A stretch of DNA of 64,000 bases. It comes from Gliomastix tumulicola. Taxonomy: Eukaryota; Ascomycota; Sordariomycetes; Hypocreales; Bionectriaceae. Below, piece after piece: positions 43,878 to 53,636 of this stretch (positions are counted from its first letter, which is position 1; each line of letters begins with the position of its first letter). The stretch spans positions 4,756,330 through 4,820,329 of the forward strand of contig BCHX01000002.1 in NCBI GenBank assembly GCA_001599755.1. Reading direction: 5' to 3'. The position numbers were made by a program, and so were the translations under genes. The notes under the pieces are model-generated. The model did not search any database. It was not told the DNA's origin and was given only the letters and a program-made list of their open reading frames with translations.

Positions 43878-45591
43878 ATGGCAGCCGATGACCCGATACT
43901 CGCCGATGACGCGCAGCGACCGCTGCTGGATGCCCGTGATGACGACGAGGCGACCAATAATGACCGGACGGCACCAGCCACCTCGACATTCAAGCCGACT
44001 CTCGGCACCGCGGCTGCGTACGGCATGATCATCAGCATCGTCATCGGCAGCGGCGTCTTCACCTCGTCGGGCTCCATCGACACGAACGTGCCCTCGCCCG
44101 GCATCGCCCTCGTCATCTGGCTCATCGGCGGCATCCTGGCCTGGTCTGGTGCGACCACCATGGCCGAGCTGGGCACTGCTATCCCTGGCGAGGGAGGCGT
44201 GCAGCCCTATCTGCAGTACATCTACGGCGACATCTGGGGCTTCCTCGCCGCGTGGACGTGGATCGTCGCTGTCATGCCTGCCACCCTGGCTATCCTGAGC
44301 ACCGTCTTCGTCGAGAGCATCTACTCGGCCGGAGGTGTCACAGACGAGGCCGGTACCGCCGTCCACAAGATCCTGAGCATTGTGATCCTTGTTGTCGTCT
44401 CGGCGCTCAACGGAGTCAGTACCGCCGTCAGCACGAAGCTGAGCGGTTTCTTTGTCGGCACCAAGTTTGTCAGCATCGTCCTCATCGTCATTGCCGCGCT
44501 CGTCGTCATTGGCGTCCAGGCCTCTAACCCGGAGCGCCATGACTTTGGTGGGCATGACTGGTATGTGCGGCCGTGGTTCAGCAACCGAAAAATCAGGAAC
44601 TCGGATGGGACCGTGACGGACTGGGACAAGATCAGCTCTTGGGAGCTGCTGGGCCACATCTCTGCGGCTGTCTATGGTGCTTTGTGGGCGTACTCCGGAT
44701 GGGATAAGGTAGGGAGGGATACTGGCATATCTGCTGAGATACGGACGACTTGCTGACCTCGCTCTTTGTGCAGGTCATCTACCTCACGGCCGAACTCAGG
44801 AATCCGACCAAGCAGCTCCCTTTGGCGATCAACATCGCTATTCCCACCATCCTCGTCTGCTTCCTCGCTGCTAATGCAGCGTACTATATCCTGCTCCCTT
44901 GGAACATCGTTTCCACGAGTGACAGCGTGGCAGTGGTAAGCCTCTCAGTCTCTTTGGAAGTAAGCGGACCGATTGTCTCACACACTGTTCATAGACCGCA
45001 ATCAGCCGGCTCCTTGGATATGCCTGGGGCATCGTCGCAGCAGTCCTCATCTGCCTCGTCGTCGCTGGCTCGCTGCTGGCCAACTCGCTCATCACCAGCC
45101 GCATGATCGTCGCCGCATCTAATAAGCAATGGCTGCCTCGCATCTTTGGCGTTGTTGGTCGAGTCGGCCTCCACCCCAAGCAGGATACGACCACTGAACG
45201 CGAGGAGAACGGCGACGGCGACGACGACGACCAAGCGAAGGGCAAGACCTGGGATGCTCCGATCAACGCTCTCATCCTCTCCGTCATCCTCGCCGCACTG
45301 TACATTATCTTCGGCAACTTCCGCGCGCTGCTCACGTTCACGGGCCTCGGCGAGTTCACCTTCTTCCTCTTCACCGTCATTGGTGCCATCATCCTCCGCT
45401 TCCGGCAGCCGGACCTGCGCCGGCCGTACAAGCCGTTCATTGGGATTCCCATCTTGTTCGCGCTGGTCAGCGGCTTTGTCGTGGTGAGGGGTGCGGCATT
45501 CGCGCCTGTTCTGGCCATCATCCTGATTGTGCTGTGGGTTATTGGGCTGCTGGCCTACTGGGCGAAGGCGCGCTTGACCCGAGCGTCTTGA
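43878..45591 (+). CDS. Amino acid permease, APC superfamily (LAT/Mup-like)
   Basis: Three exons, 43878-44708, 44774-44935 and 44995-45591, all in phase 0, give 529 aa. About twelve transmembrane helices follow a 40-residue acidic cytosolic N-terminus. The helix 1 sequence GMIISIVIGSGVFTSSGSI is the substrate/GxG loop of the APC fold, and helix 3 carries GATTMAELGTAIPGEGG. The closest known group is the fungal high-affinity methionine and LAT-type permeases that take up neutral amino acids at the plasma membrane; the substrate is not readable. A loop of about 35 residues rich in Asp/Glu (near 410) lies between later helices and may be cytosolic. Confidence 0.9.
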
Positions 45592-45934
45592 GCTCTCTCA
45601 GAGTATGGAACGAGTCAAGTCACGGCACTGTTCTAATGGGATACGGATATGGATGGACACAAAGAAGCGTGGTTTTGTTCATCACATGCATCTATTACAC
45701 TTTAAGCCACTCGGGGGCCAATGGGCCGTCTTCAGCTGTTTTGAATATTGAGGATAGAAAGGTCTGCAGTTTGGATTCACTAGAGGGCAAAAGACAAGGC
45801 TGTTTCCCGGGCTGGCGACTCTGTTCTAGGAGAATTGAGAACGTTATGATTCGGACTACTGAACGATGAAAGCCCAAGAGCAAAGCCCAAGAGCAAAGAA
45901 GCCGCAGGGCGGCGGTGCTCCCACCTGTCTGCTG
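45592..45934. other. Convergent spacer between permease and unknown 367-aa gene
   Basis: No gene; contains both 3' flanks. Confidence 0.4.
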
Positions 45935-47038
45935 CTACTCCTTGTCCGCCCAGCTTGGCTCCCACTTGACCTCGGACAGCTCCAGGCCTCCATAACGCTG
46001 ACCCTTGGCCGCCAGCGCCCTGTCCATGCCATCAAAGAAGTTGTGCAGGAACGTCTGCTCCCCGGCGATCTCGATGCCGACATTCGCACCCGCGTAGATC
46101 ATCTCGTAGAAGCAGTCCCTGGCCAGTTCCACGGTCTGCGCGTCGTCCGACTTGGCCATCTCGGCGAGACGCCTGCGCCAGAAGAGCCATCGGTCGATGT
46201 GAAACCCGCCTTCCTTGATGCCTGCTGCCCGAGCCAGATCACCAGGGGTAGTGGACGTCTGGTCGAAGCGGAAGGTATCCGAGGACATAGTGTCCATGTC
46301 CACGCTGGCAGCGGCCAGCTTCACGAGGACGTGCTTGGCATATCTCATCCAAGCACGGCAGGCGAGGAGAAGTGCAGCGATGAGAGAAGCGTCCTGCTCC
46401 TTCTCGAATGCCTCCTTGAAGAGCCACAGTGCGCAGACACCGAGCTGTGCAGGTTGTATGCCCGTACCGCAGAGTTTCGCCGTCATGACTGCGAGGCTCT
46501 CCCGCTGCTCGGTCGTGTACCCGGCGGACTCCTGCACCCAGTGGTCGTGGAAGTCCTGGGCCAGGAAGGGGAGCTCTGCCCAGGGCGGGTGAGGACCGCG
46601 TTCAGCAGATGCAGCAGCAGCAGCAGCAGCAGCAGCCTCCTCACCTTCACCACCACCACCAACGGCATTGCCAGCCGATGATGATGATGATGGGAGGAGA
46701 GAAGATTGCCCGTACTGGAGCGTCACATCCCACTGGCGGATCGTGGCGGCCATCGTCACGAAGCGATCATGCTCAGCGCTCGAGGCCGGGATCATCTTGC
46801 CGAGATGAATCATCTCGTCCCAGGTGTGCCGGAAGATCTCGGCTGCCCCCTCGTCCATGACAAAGCCGCCCGTGCGGTGGGAGACGCCTCCCATGGAGAA
46901 GAGGCAGCCTAGCAAGTCGGCGCATGTCTTGTCGAGCCCGTCCAGGTCATTTTTGAAATGGTCAGGGGTGGCAGGACGGGTTCTATTAGTGGGCAGATGC
47001 GCTGCTGGTGCAGTGGGTGGGGGAGTATTTTCAGGCAT
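45935..47038 (-). CDS. Unknown helical protein (possibly DUF3632-like)
   Basis: Intronless, 367 aa from ATG 47038. The composition suggests an all-helical soluble protein: Trp-rich helices, an ELPFLAQDFHDHW stretch after a polyalanine (AGC) run, and GFHIDRWLFWRRRL near 290. The pattern recalls fungal DUF3632 proteins, but I am not confident of that match. No signal peptide, no catalytic motif. The polyalanine near residues 130-140 arises from a trinucleotide repeat and may vary in length between strains. Confidence 0.6.
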   Translation of the reverse strand: MPENTPPPTAPAAHLPTNRTRPATPDHFKNDLDGLDKTCADLLGCLFSMGGVSHRTGGFVMDEGAAEIFRHTWDEMIHLGKMIPASSAEHDRFVTMAATIRQWDVTLQYGQSSLLPSSSSSAGNAVGGGGEGEEAAAAAAAAASAERGPHPPWAELPFLAQDFHDHWVQESAGYTTEQRESLAVMTAKLCGTGIQPAQLGVCALWLFKEAFEKEQDASLIAALLLACRAWMRYAKHVLVKLAAASVDMDTMSSDTFRFDQTSTTPGDLARAAGIKEGGFHIDRWLFWRRRLAEMAKSDDAQTVELARDCFYEMIYAGANVGIEIAGEQTFLHNFFDGMDRALAAKGQRYGGLELSEVKWEPSWADKE

Positions 47039-47366
47039 GCTGGCGTCTGTTGTGGTGAGATTTCTAGATGGCAGTGCTAATTGTGGGGGTCACTTGTCAA
47101 CAACAAACATTCATTGAGTTGGCTTGAGACAGAGGAAATTGTTCTGCATCAACAACTCGACTTTTATGCTTGTACGGTATGACTCATTTGACAGGAAGGC
47201 AGACTGCTGCCTGGGATGCCTGATTTTATCACGTGACTTGTATCGACTGGGTGCTTTCAGAATATGCGATACAGCAGTATACTCCTACCTACAGGTGCTA
47301 ACGATCGACACTGTTCTGACTTCCCGATACAGTGATATCGTTCCTTCTCGTATCTCATATATTCTC
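47039..47366. other. Short spacer downstream of the CxxC-repeat gene
   Basis: No gene seen. Confidence 0.4.
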
Positions 47367-49997
47367 TCACTCGGCGGCCCTCCACCTCTTCTCCAGGAAG
47401 TCGACCTCTGCCGTCGCACTCGCTCCCTCGCTCACAATTCCCATCGCCTGCTGCCTGTACCCCTCGGCCGCCAGAAAGTCCTGGTTCGTGAAGCCGGATC
47501 CCACCCCAGGAGCGCTGTACAGATAGGGACCGTCCCCGAAATTGATCTTCTCGATCCATCCTTTATTCGAGTGGTGCAGCGTCATGATGTCCATCGTCTT
47601 CTGGCGCTCCAGGTTGAGCCTCTGCTGCTGGATGATGCTGTGGATCTGCGGCACCGTCTGGGCGAATACCATCCGTCTCTGGGCCGAGTACTCTAGCAGC
47701 GGTGCTAGGTTCAGAGGGTGGGAGGATGAGACTGACTCGTAGAGCTTCCGCATGCGGGGGCTGTACATCTCGCACATGGTGCCCTCGTTGACGACCTGGT
47801 CTCGGATCATCATGGCGTCTACCATATTCGGATACTTGCTCGCAAAGTTGTGGTAGCACTCGCGGCAGATGGTGCATTCGGACCATCCGTACCAGCCCAT
47901 GCTCTTCACAATGACCTCCTTGCTGCATGGTGGTATTCTCGCCCAGATGGACGCCCAGGATGCTAGGGGCCGCGTGTCCGCCTTGACGTAGGACTCCAAG
48001 AACCGAGTGAAGAAGGCCATGGCTCGCGGGTGCTTGAAGTTGAGGCAGCAGAGGAGGGTCGTATCTGGCGGGACGTCTTTCTTCAGCTCGAAGAAGGAGC
48101 CCAGTCCAAGCGGCTCGGCCATGAGGACGTAGCATGCTTTGCAAATGCCGAACTGATCTGGGTTGTTCTTCAGCGTATACCACACCCCGTCCTTCTCGCC
48201 CCCGCTCTTGCAGAGCTCCTCTTGGAGCAGAGAGGGCTGATCGGCGGGCGAGTCCGCGGTCAACTTCTGCAGAGCGTCCCACACGATCTTCAAGTTCTTC
48301 TCCTCCTGTGCCTGCGCCATGCAGATCTTCATACCCACGTTGCCCATGGCGCATCTCGCCTGCGCCTTCTGGCCTATGAATTCCGTGGCCTGTCCCCACC
48401 GGTCTTCCTCCCCGCTGTGGATGATCTGGTCGCAGTAGCAGGCTGTGCAGAGCATGAGGCCCTTGGGGCCGTCTCGTGGTATGAACCAAGCGGTCTGATA
48501 CGTTGTGCCTTTGTTGGGTCCGGGGCACTTTGGAAACCCGAGCCTTGCTCTCGCTTCGGGGATGAAGCCTTGCCAGTTGTTTGTTTTGGAATTCTCCTCG
48601 AAGACCTTCTTGACGTAGGGGAGCGCAAAGTCACAGGCCCAGATATCGTCTGCTTTGTACAGTCCCGGAGGCACAGGCTCAAACTTAGACGAGAAGCCGG
48701 GACTCACGAATATGTGGTCTTCGTAGCATGGACCACACACCAGAAACCCCGGCACCACCGCGCCGCCCTCTGCGTCGCGAATTCTGTACCAGCTCTGCCC
48801 CTTGCCGCCCTTGACGCCTTCTGACCCCTTGCAGGAGCCAATCTCGCTCCGCATACGCATCCAGTCCACTGCGGCTCTGAGAGATCCGGACGAGAGGGCC
48901 TGTGGCCATAGGACATCCTTGAACCGGGGTTTGCTGAACCTGCAGATCCGGGACTTGCCGTCGTCGCCGAGCCGCGCCGTCTGGAAGGAGTCGGCAAAGA
49001 CTGTGCCGGAGATGGACTTGTCGTAGCAGTGCGGGCAGATGAGAAACTTCCGGGCGGACGGGTAGAAGCGCCATGTGCAGAGGAAGGTCGTTTCGAAGTC
49101 AAGGCATGTGATGACTTCTTCTGGTGGTGGTCTGGTGCTTTGGAATTCGGGTGTCTGCTTTGCAACCGTTGGCTGCGGCGGAGACCGCGTTGCTGGCTGT
49201 AGAGGAGCAATGGGTGGCAGTGGTGGAGGCGCCGCGTTCTCTTGGATTGGGTGTTGTGGCTGAGAAGGCGTGTGTACCTGTTTCTCTCCAGCAGCGGGAT
49301 CCTGCCACGAGCCCTCTAGCGAGAGCGAGTGAAGCAACGACTCGATCTCATCATGCTGAGGACCAGGCGGACTTTGAGCGCCGGAAGGGGGAGGATGGTA
49401 CGGAACTTGGGCGGGGTACGGTTGCGTCGTAGGTGTGCCTCCTTGGGCATTGATCTGTGTAGGTTCCGGGACTGTCTCTGCTGGGCGATAACTCGCTGCC
49501 TGCGCGTGGGAAGGCTCGGCCGGAAGCTCCGTGAGTGACGGCGAGGTCGGAGTCACCTCGCCTCTGACGAAGTTTCCGGCCTGCTGATACGCGTGAGAGG
49601 GCTGGGGTGGCGGAGACACCACTCCCCGTGTCGGAGGGGCAGGGCCTGAAGAGAGAGGAGGAGCTGGCGTTGCTGGATGCCCGTAGCCCACGGGGGCGCC
49701 GTATGTCACATGGCCTCCTCCAGTTGGTGCTTGTGGTTGCGGCGGATGCTGAGCGGGTGGGCCGTACCAGGTCTGAGGTCTCGTCGGGAGCGTAGCTGGA
49801 GGCTGTGGGTTCGGAGAAGGATGGTTATACGCAGGATGTCCCTGCGGCGTTGGCTGATATGGCCCAGGAGGAGGCATCGCGTAACCAGCGGGAAGCCCCT
49901 GAGAAGGCGCTGGCCACTGCCCGCCCTGCCCTGCCGCCGGCGGCAGAGTTGGCCTCCGCGGCGGGAGCGGCGGGGGAATGCGGTGATTGTTGGACAT
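47367..49997 (-). CDS. Large Pro-rich protein with repeated CxxC modules
   Basis: Intronless, 876 aa from ATG 49997. The first 290 residues are Pro/Gln/Gly-rich and disordered. The rest carries spaced cysteine pairs in similar settings: CPHCYDK (about 320), CGPCYEDH, CTACYCDQ, CKACYV and the double CTICREC. Each follows a beta-like stretch with W, Y or F (for example QSWYRIRD and VWYTLKN) and is followed by an acidic or aromatic helix. This looks like four or five diverged zinc-ribbon or treble-clef-like units, so metal binding is likely but inferred. Similar fungal-only proteins exist with no known role. No signal peptide; the C-terminus is helical and may dimerise. Confidence 0.65.
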   Translation of the reverse strand: MSNNHRIPPPLPPRRPTLPPAAGQGGQWPAPSQGLPAGYAMPPPGPYQPTPQGHPAYNHPSPNPQPPATLPTRPQTWYGPPAQHPPQPQAPTGGGHVTYGAPVGYGHPATPAPPLSSGPAPPTRGVVSPPPQPSHAYQQAGNFVRGEVTPTSPSLTELPAEPSHAQAASYRPAETVPEPTQINAQGGTPTTQPYPAQVPYHPPPSGAQSPPGPQHDEIESLLHSLSLEGSWQDPAAGEKQVHTPSQPQHPIQENAAPPPLPPIAPLQPATRSPPQPTVAKQTPEFQSTRPPPEEVITCLDFETTFLCTWRFYPSARKFLICPHCYDKSISGTVFADSFQTARLGDDGKSRICRFSKPRFKDVLWPQALSSGSLRAAVDWMRMRSEIGSCKGSEGVKGGKGQSWYRIRDAEGGAVVPGFLVCGPCYEDHIFVSPGFSSKFEPVPPGLYKADDIWACDFALPYVKKVFEENSKTNNWQGFIPEARARLGFPKCPGPNKGTTYQTAWFIPRDGPKGLMLCTACYCDQIIHSGEEDRWGQATEFIGQKAQARCAMGNVGMKICMAQAQEEKNLKIVWDALQKLTADSPADQPSLLQEELCKSGGEKDGVWYTLKNNPDQFGICKACYVLMAEPLGLGSFFELKKDVPPDTTLLCCLNFKHPRAMAFFTRFLESYVKADTRPLASWASIWARIPPCSKEVIVKSMGWYGWSECTICRECYHNFASKYPNMVDAMMIRDQVVNEGTMCEMYSPRMRKLYESVSSSHPLNLAPLLEYSAQRRMVFAQTVPQIHSIIQQQRLNLERQKTMDIMTLHHSNKGWIEKINFGDGPYLYSAPGVGSGFTNQDFLAAEGYRQQAMGIVSEGASATAEVDFLEKRWRAAE

Positions 49998-51428
49998 GGT
50001 GATGATGCCAACGGCAGTAGTTGCCCTGCGTGAATGGGTAGAAGTTGTTGAGTGACAAGGAGAGCAGCGGAGTTTAAGATGAATTTGTGGCCCGACGTTG
50101 CGCAGAGGAGGAGGATTTCGTGCCCCACGCCGTCAGCCTCAGAGAGGGGCCAAACTGGGCATCAAATTCACAAGGACGCCTGAGAAGGTGGAGGAGAACG
50201 GAGAATCGGGCTTTGTTTTCTCGTGGTTGGTTTCAGAGGGTAAAGTGGGGAGTCTGCGTTCTGTTCGCTCTGGTGCGGGTTCTCAGAGTGACTGGCAGCT
50301 AGTTAGTCTATTGACCACCCGCGCACTTCTCTTTCCACAACAATTCTACCAGCTGCCAAATTTCGCGAAGAAATGGGATGTTCTCCCCTCAGACGCCCTA
50401 CAAAACATTACGAGACTTTTGAGGACGAGAATGTTCGGAGACACTGGGAGATTTACCTGTCTGTGGTCTGCCCGCACAAGTCGATTTTGTCAGTCATTTG
50501 GCCCTGGGCGTGGAAACAACACATTGTCGCTGATTCTCTCTGGGTGAACGCATATCGAAGAGGGGAAGGCTCAATGTCATGCCGCGAGATCAGAGCTTCA
50601 CCACCATGGACTGTCTGCTCTCGCCCTGGCAAAGAAGCCGCAGAGCCCGCCAGAGAAAGTGACCAAGTGCTCAGAACGCCTGGTCTGGCAGCTGTTCCCT
50701 GGTGGAACACCCGAGGCCGGTGCATGATATTGAGAGAAGATTTGAGGGCTTGAATATGTCTTCTGCGGATTCTTTCATACTGACCATCTCCGCACAAGAG
50801 TACCTCTCAAGGCTTCAGCTGCGCGCGCAGACCAAGCCCGAGTCGACAGCAATATGCCCCAGCACGAAAAGGCCAAGAAGGGCTCTTCCCAATTCGACCA
50901 AAAAAATAAATAAATGAAGTCGATCACACGAAGCTCTCGGACCAAGGGAACCAACCACACGCTGCATGCTGCAATGAGGCTAAATAGGGACATGCCGGAG
51001 GATCTGCCGGTTCAGGCACCATGCAATGCAACTGTCGATCACTTTTATCGGCTGAAAGCCATGGCTCTTGGCCCTATGAAATCTCCCCAAAATATTCCCA
51101 ATGGCGCCGGTAGATGGATAGTGCTGGCCACGGCATATGGCGTCAGGGGCAGCCGGGTAATCCTGTTGGGACCTAAAAGGAGCCTTTTCGGACAAGAGTC
51201 ACCGGAGGCTGATTGCAAAAATTACTTGAACAGGCCATGGAATCTGTCTTCCGCTGTGAACTCTACGTGGGTTTGCCGAGGGGTGGATGACGATGGCTTC
51301 CGGCCGGGTGGTCATTGCTGATGTACTTTGAGCAGTGCTGGCTCGGGGTATAAAGGGAGAAGAGCACCCTGGCCTGGAAGAGACAGAGAGCGACTGGACA
51401 GCAAGCCTCCCGATAACAGAAGCTGACA
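49998..51428. other. Spacer upstream of the CE15 gene
   Basis: 1.4 kb with no supported gene; several short frames lack motifs. The TATA element at 51349 serves the next gene. Confidence 0.5.
51349..51354 (+). promoter_or_regulatory. TATA box of the CE15 gene
   Basis: TATAAA lies about 75 nt upstream of the ATG at 51429, in the usual fungal position. Confidence 0.6.
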
Positions 51429-52628
51429 ATGTCTCCTTCGAAGATCCTGACCTCGCTCGCCCTCGCTGGCGCCGCACTTTGTGCACCGACATCCGTGTCC
51501 TCCCCCCTCCTCGACCGCCAGGCCTGCTCCCCGTCGACCGACATCCCCTCCGTCTCCGTCAGCGGCCTCCCCGACCCCTTTGAGTTTGTAGATGGCACTC
51601 GAGTCACCTCCGCAGACCAATGGCCCTGCCGCCAGGAGGAGATTCTGTCCGCCTTCGAGCAGTACGAGCTCGGCGACCTGCCGCCTGCACCATCGTCGCT
51701 CACCGCGACGCTAAGCGGCGGTAGCATCTCCATCTCGCTCAGCGTCGAGGGCGGTGGTCAGGGCTCGTTCTCGGCTAGCATCTCCGGTGCTTCGACATCT
51801 TCGCCCGGCCCTGCCATCATTGCGTATGGATTCCCGAGCATCCCGATCCCCGCCGGCGTTGCCACCATCACCTTCAACAACGACAACTTCGCGGCGCAGA
51901 ACGGCGGCGGCAGCCGAGGACAGGGCATCTTCTACAACATCCACGGCAGCGACCACTCGGCTGGCGCCCTGACAGCCTGGGCGTGGGGTGTCGCCCGCAT
52001 CGTCGACGCCCTCGAGCAGCTCGGCGCCGAGACCACAGGCGTCGATCCCGCCCGCGTCGGCGTGACGGGCTGCTCCCGCAACGGCAAGGGGGCCTTCGTC
52101 GCCGGCGCCCTCGACTCGCGCATCGCCCTCACCATCCCGCAGGAGTCCGGAGCCGGCGGTGCCGCATGCTGGCGCATCTCCGACCAGGAAGCCGCCGCGG
52201 GCAAGAACATCCAGACGGCCCGCCAGATCATCACCGAGAACGTCTGGTTCTCGACGCGCTTCAACACGTGGACCGAGCAGACGACCAGCCTGCCCCATGA
52301 CCACCATCTCCTCGCGGGCCTCGTCGCCCCGCGCGGCCTATACATCCCCGAGAATGACATTGACTGGCTGGGCCCCGTGTCCACGACGGCGTGCATGCGT
52401 GCGGGCAAGCTCATCTACGAGGCGCTCGGCGTGCCGCAGAACCTGGGTGTGTCGGTCGTGGGCGGGCATCAGCACTGTCAGTTCCCGTCGACGCAGAACG
52501 CGGAGCTGACGCAGTTTATCGATTACTTCCTGCTGGGGGGCACCACGCCGCCTGATAACCTGGATAGGTCGGATGTGGATGCGGATGTGAACAACTACAT
52601 CGACTGGGAGGTCCCAGACCTGTCTTGA
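51429..52628 (+). CDS. Secreted CE15 glucuronoyl methylesterase
   Basis: Intronless, 399 aa. Residues 1-18 form a signal peptide and no cellulose-binding module is present. The CE15 nucleophile motif GCSRNGKGA is intact with S216; GGHQHC supplies the His (H347), and PQESGAGGAACWR is conserved family sequence. This enzyme cuts the ester between 4-O-methylglucuronic acid on xylan and lignin alcohols, loosening plant cell wall. A clear TATA box and secretion are consistent with plant biomass or host wall degradation. It is the only obvious plant-wall enzyme here, so it is not part of a local CAZyme cluster. Confidence 0.95.
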   Translation: MSPSKILTSLALAGAALCAPTSVSSPLLDRQACSPSTDIPSVSVSGLPDPFEFVDGTRVTSADQWPCRQEEILSAFEQYELGDLPPAPSSLTATLSGGSISISLSVEGGGQGSFSASISGASTSSPGPAIIAYGFPSIPIPAGVATITFNNDNFAAQNGGGSRGQGIFYNIHGSDHSAGALTAWAWGVARIVDALEQLGAETTGVDPARVGVTGCSRNGKGAFVAGALDSRIALTIPQESGAGGAACWRISDQEAAAGKNIQTARQIITENVWFSTRFNTWTEQTTSLPHDHHLLAGLVAPRGLYIPENDIDWLGPVSTTACMRAGKLIYEALGVPQNLGVSVVGGHQHCQFPSTQNAELTQFIDYFLLGGTTPPDNLDRSDVDADVNNYIDWEVPDLS

Positions 52629-52823
52629 TGTGAGAGTGTGAAGCAAGAAATATGGGTGGAAGTTGGCAACGATGGGGGGAGTGTGAGGAGATTTCTCTGT
52701 TGATAGGTTCTCGTTTTCTACCGTACATAGCCCTGTTCTCGAAACAAATAGCCCTGGCAGACATGCCTGTTCCATGCTCAAAGGTCATTCATATTCCATC
52801 ATCCTCTGTCAATTCCTAGCCGA

Positions 52824-53636
52824 TCAAATGTCCCAAAGGACGAACTCACAGCCCTCCTCCGACGTGGACAGTACGACCTCTCGGATCCTGAGATTCTGAT
52901 CCAGCTGGGACGGTGCAGCTTCTCGGCTCTCGGTATTCTGACCCGCGGTCTGATTTTCCTCCTTCTTTTTCTTTTTCTTGTTCTTCTTCTTCTTCTTGGC
53001 CTTGGTCTCGACGGGCAGGTTGGTCTCAACTGGCGGTTTAGTCTCGAGACGCGGTTTGGCCTCGATAGGCGGTTGAGTCTCGACAGGCGATTTAGTTTCG
53101 ACATGCTCTTTAGACTCGACAGGTGGGTTGATCTCTACCGGCACTTTCGTCTTGACAAGTGAGCTGGTCTCGACTGGTGGCTTGGTCTCGACAAGCGGCT
53201 CAGTCTCAGCAGGCGGCTTAGTCTCGGCAGGTGGTGGTTTAGTCTCGATAGGCGGGTTGGTTTTGCCAAGCGGGTTTGTTTCCGCAGGCGCTTTAGTCTC
53301 GACAGACGGGTTGGTGAGTGCCTCGTATGCCTCGTTGAATCTCTCGTCGAAATTCTCAAGCTGGGCGCCAATCTCGGCTTCGGCTTCCAGCACACGATCG
53401 TAGTCGAGGATCATCTTATCCAGCTCCTGGATTGCCAAGTGCATCCCCCGGTCGACGCAGTAGAAGGGGGTGTGCGCCATCCTGCTCTCCGTGTTGCTGA
53501 TGCCCCATTTGGAGCGCCTGAGGCCGTAGAGGCGGTGTTGGATGAAGAGGGACTTGGCTTGAGTTTGGTTGCGCTGCTCCTGGAGGCGGCGGAACTCTCT
53601 CAGTGGTTCCTGGGCGGAGAGGGGAGCCGATTCCAT
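52824..53636 (-). CDS. Coiled-coil protein with hexapeptide repeat
   Basis: Single exon, 270 aa from ATG 53636. N-terminal helical region (residues 1-105) with a W44 loop and a long amphipathic helix ending in EAYEAL. Residues 110-212 are seventeen imperfect copies of a six-residue unit of the type P-P-V-E-T-K. A polylysine block (213-225) follows, then an acidic tail. Not recognised. The helical half is similar in overall design to the five array proteins at 28-32 kb (a loop with W, G64 before a long coiled coil), though similarity is weak. Repeats of this sort often vary in copy number between strains. Confidence 0.65.
   Translation of the reverse strand: MESAPLSAQEPLREFRRLQEQRNQTQAKSLFIQHRLYGLRRSKWGISNTESRMAHTPFYCVDRGMHLAIQELDKMILDYDRVLEAEAEIGAQLENFDERFNEAYEALTNPSVETKAPAETNPLGKTNPPIETKPPPAETKPPAETEPLVETKPPVETSSLVKTKVPVEINPPVESKEHVETKSPVETQPPIEAKPRLETKPPVETNLPVETKAKKKKKNKKKKKKEENQTAGQNTESREAAPSQLDQNLRIREVVLSTSEEGCEFVLWDI
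53001..53309 (-). repeat. Minisatellite coding a hexapeptide repeat
   Basis: Approximately seventeen diverged 18-bp units inside the 52824-53636 gene. One unit carries an extra codon. The frame is kept throughout. Confidence 0.8.
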
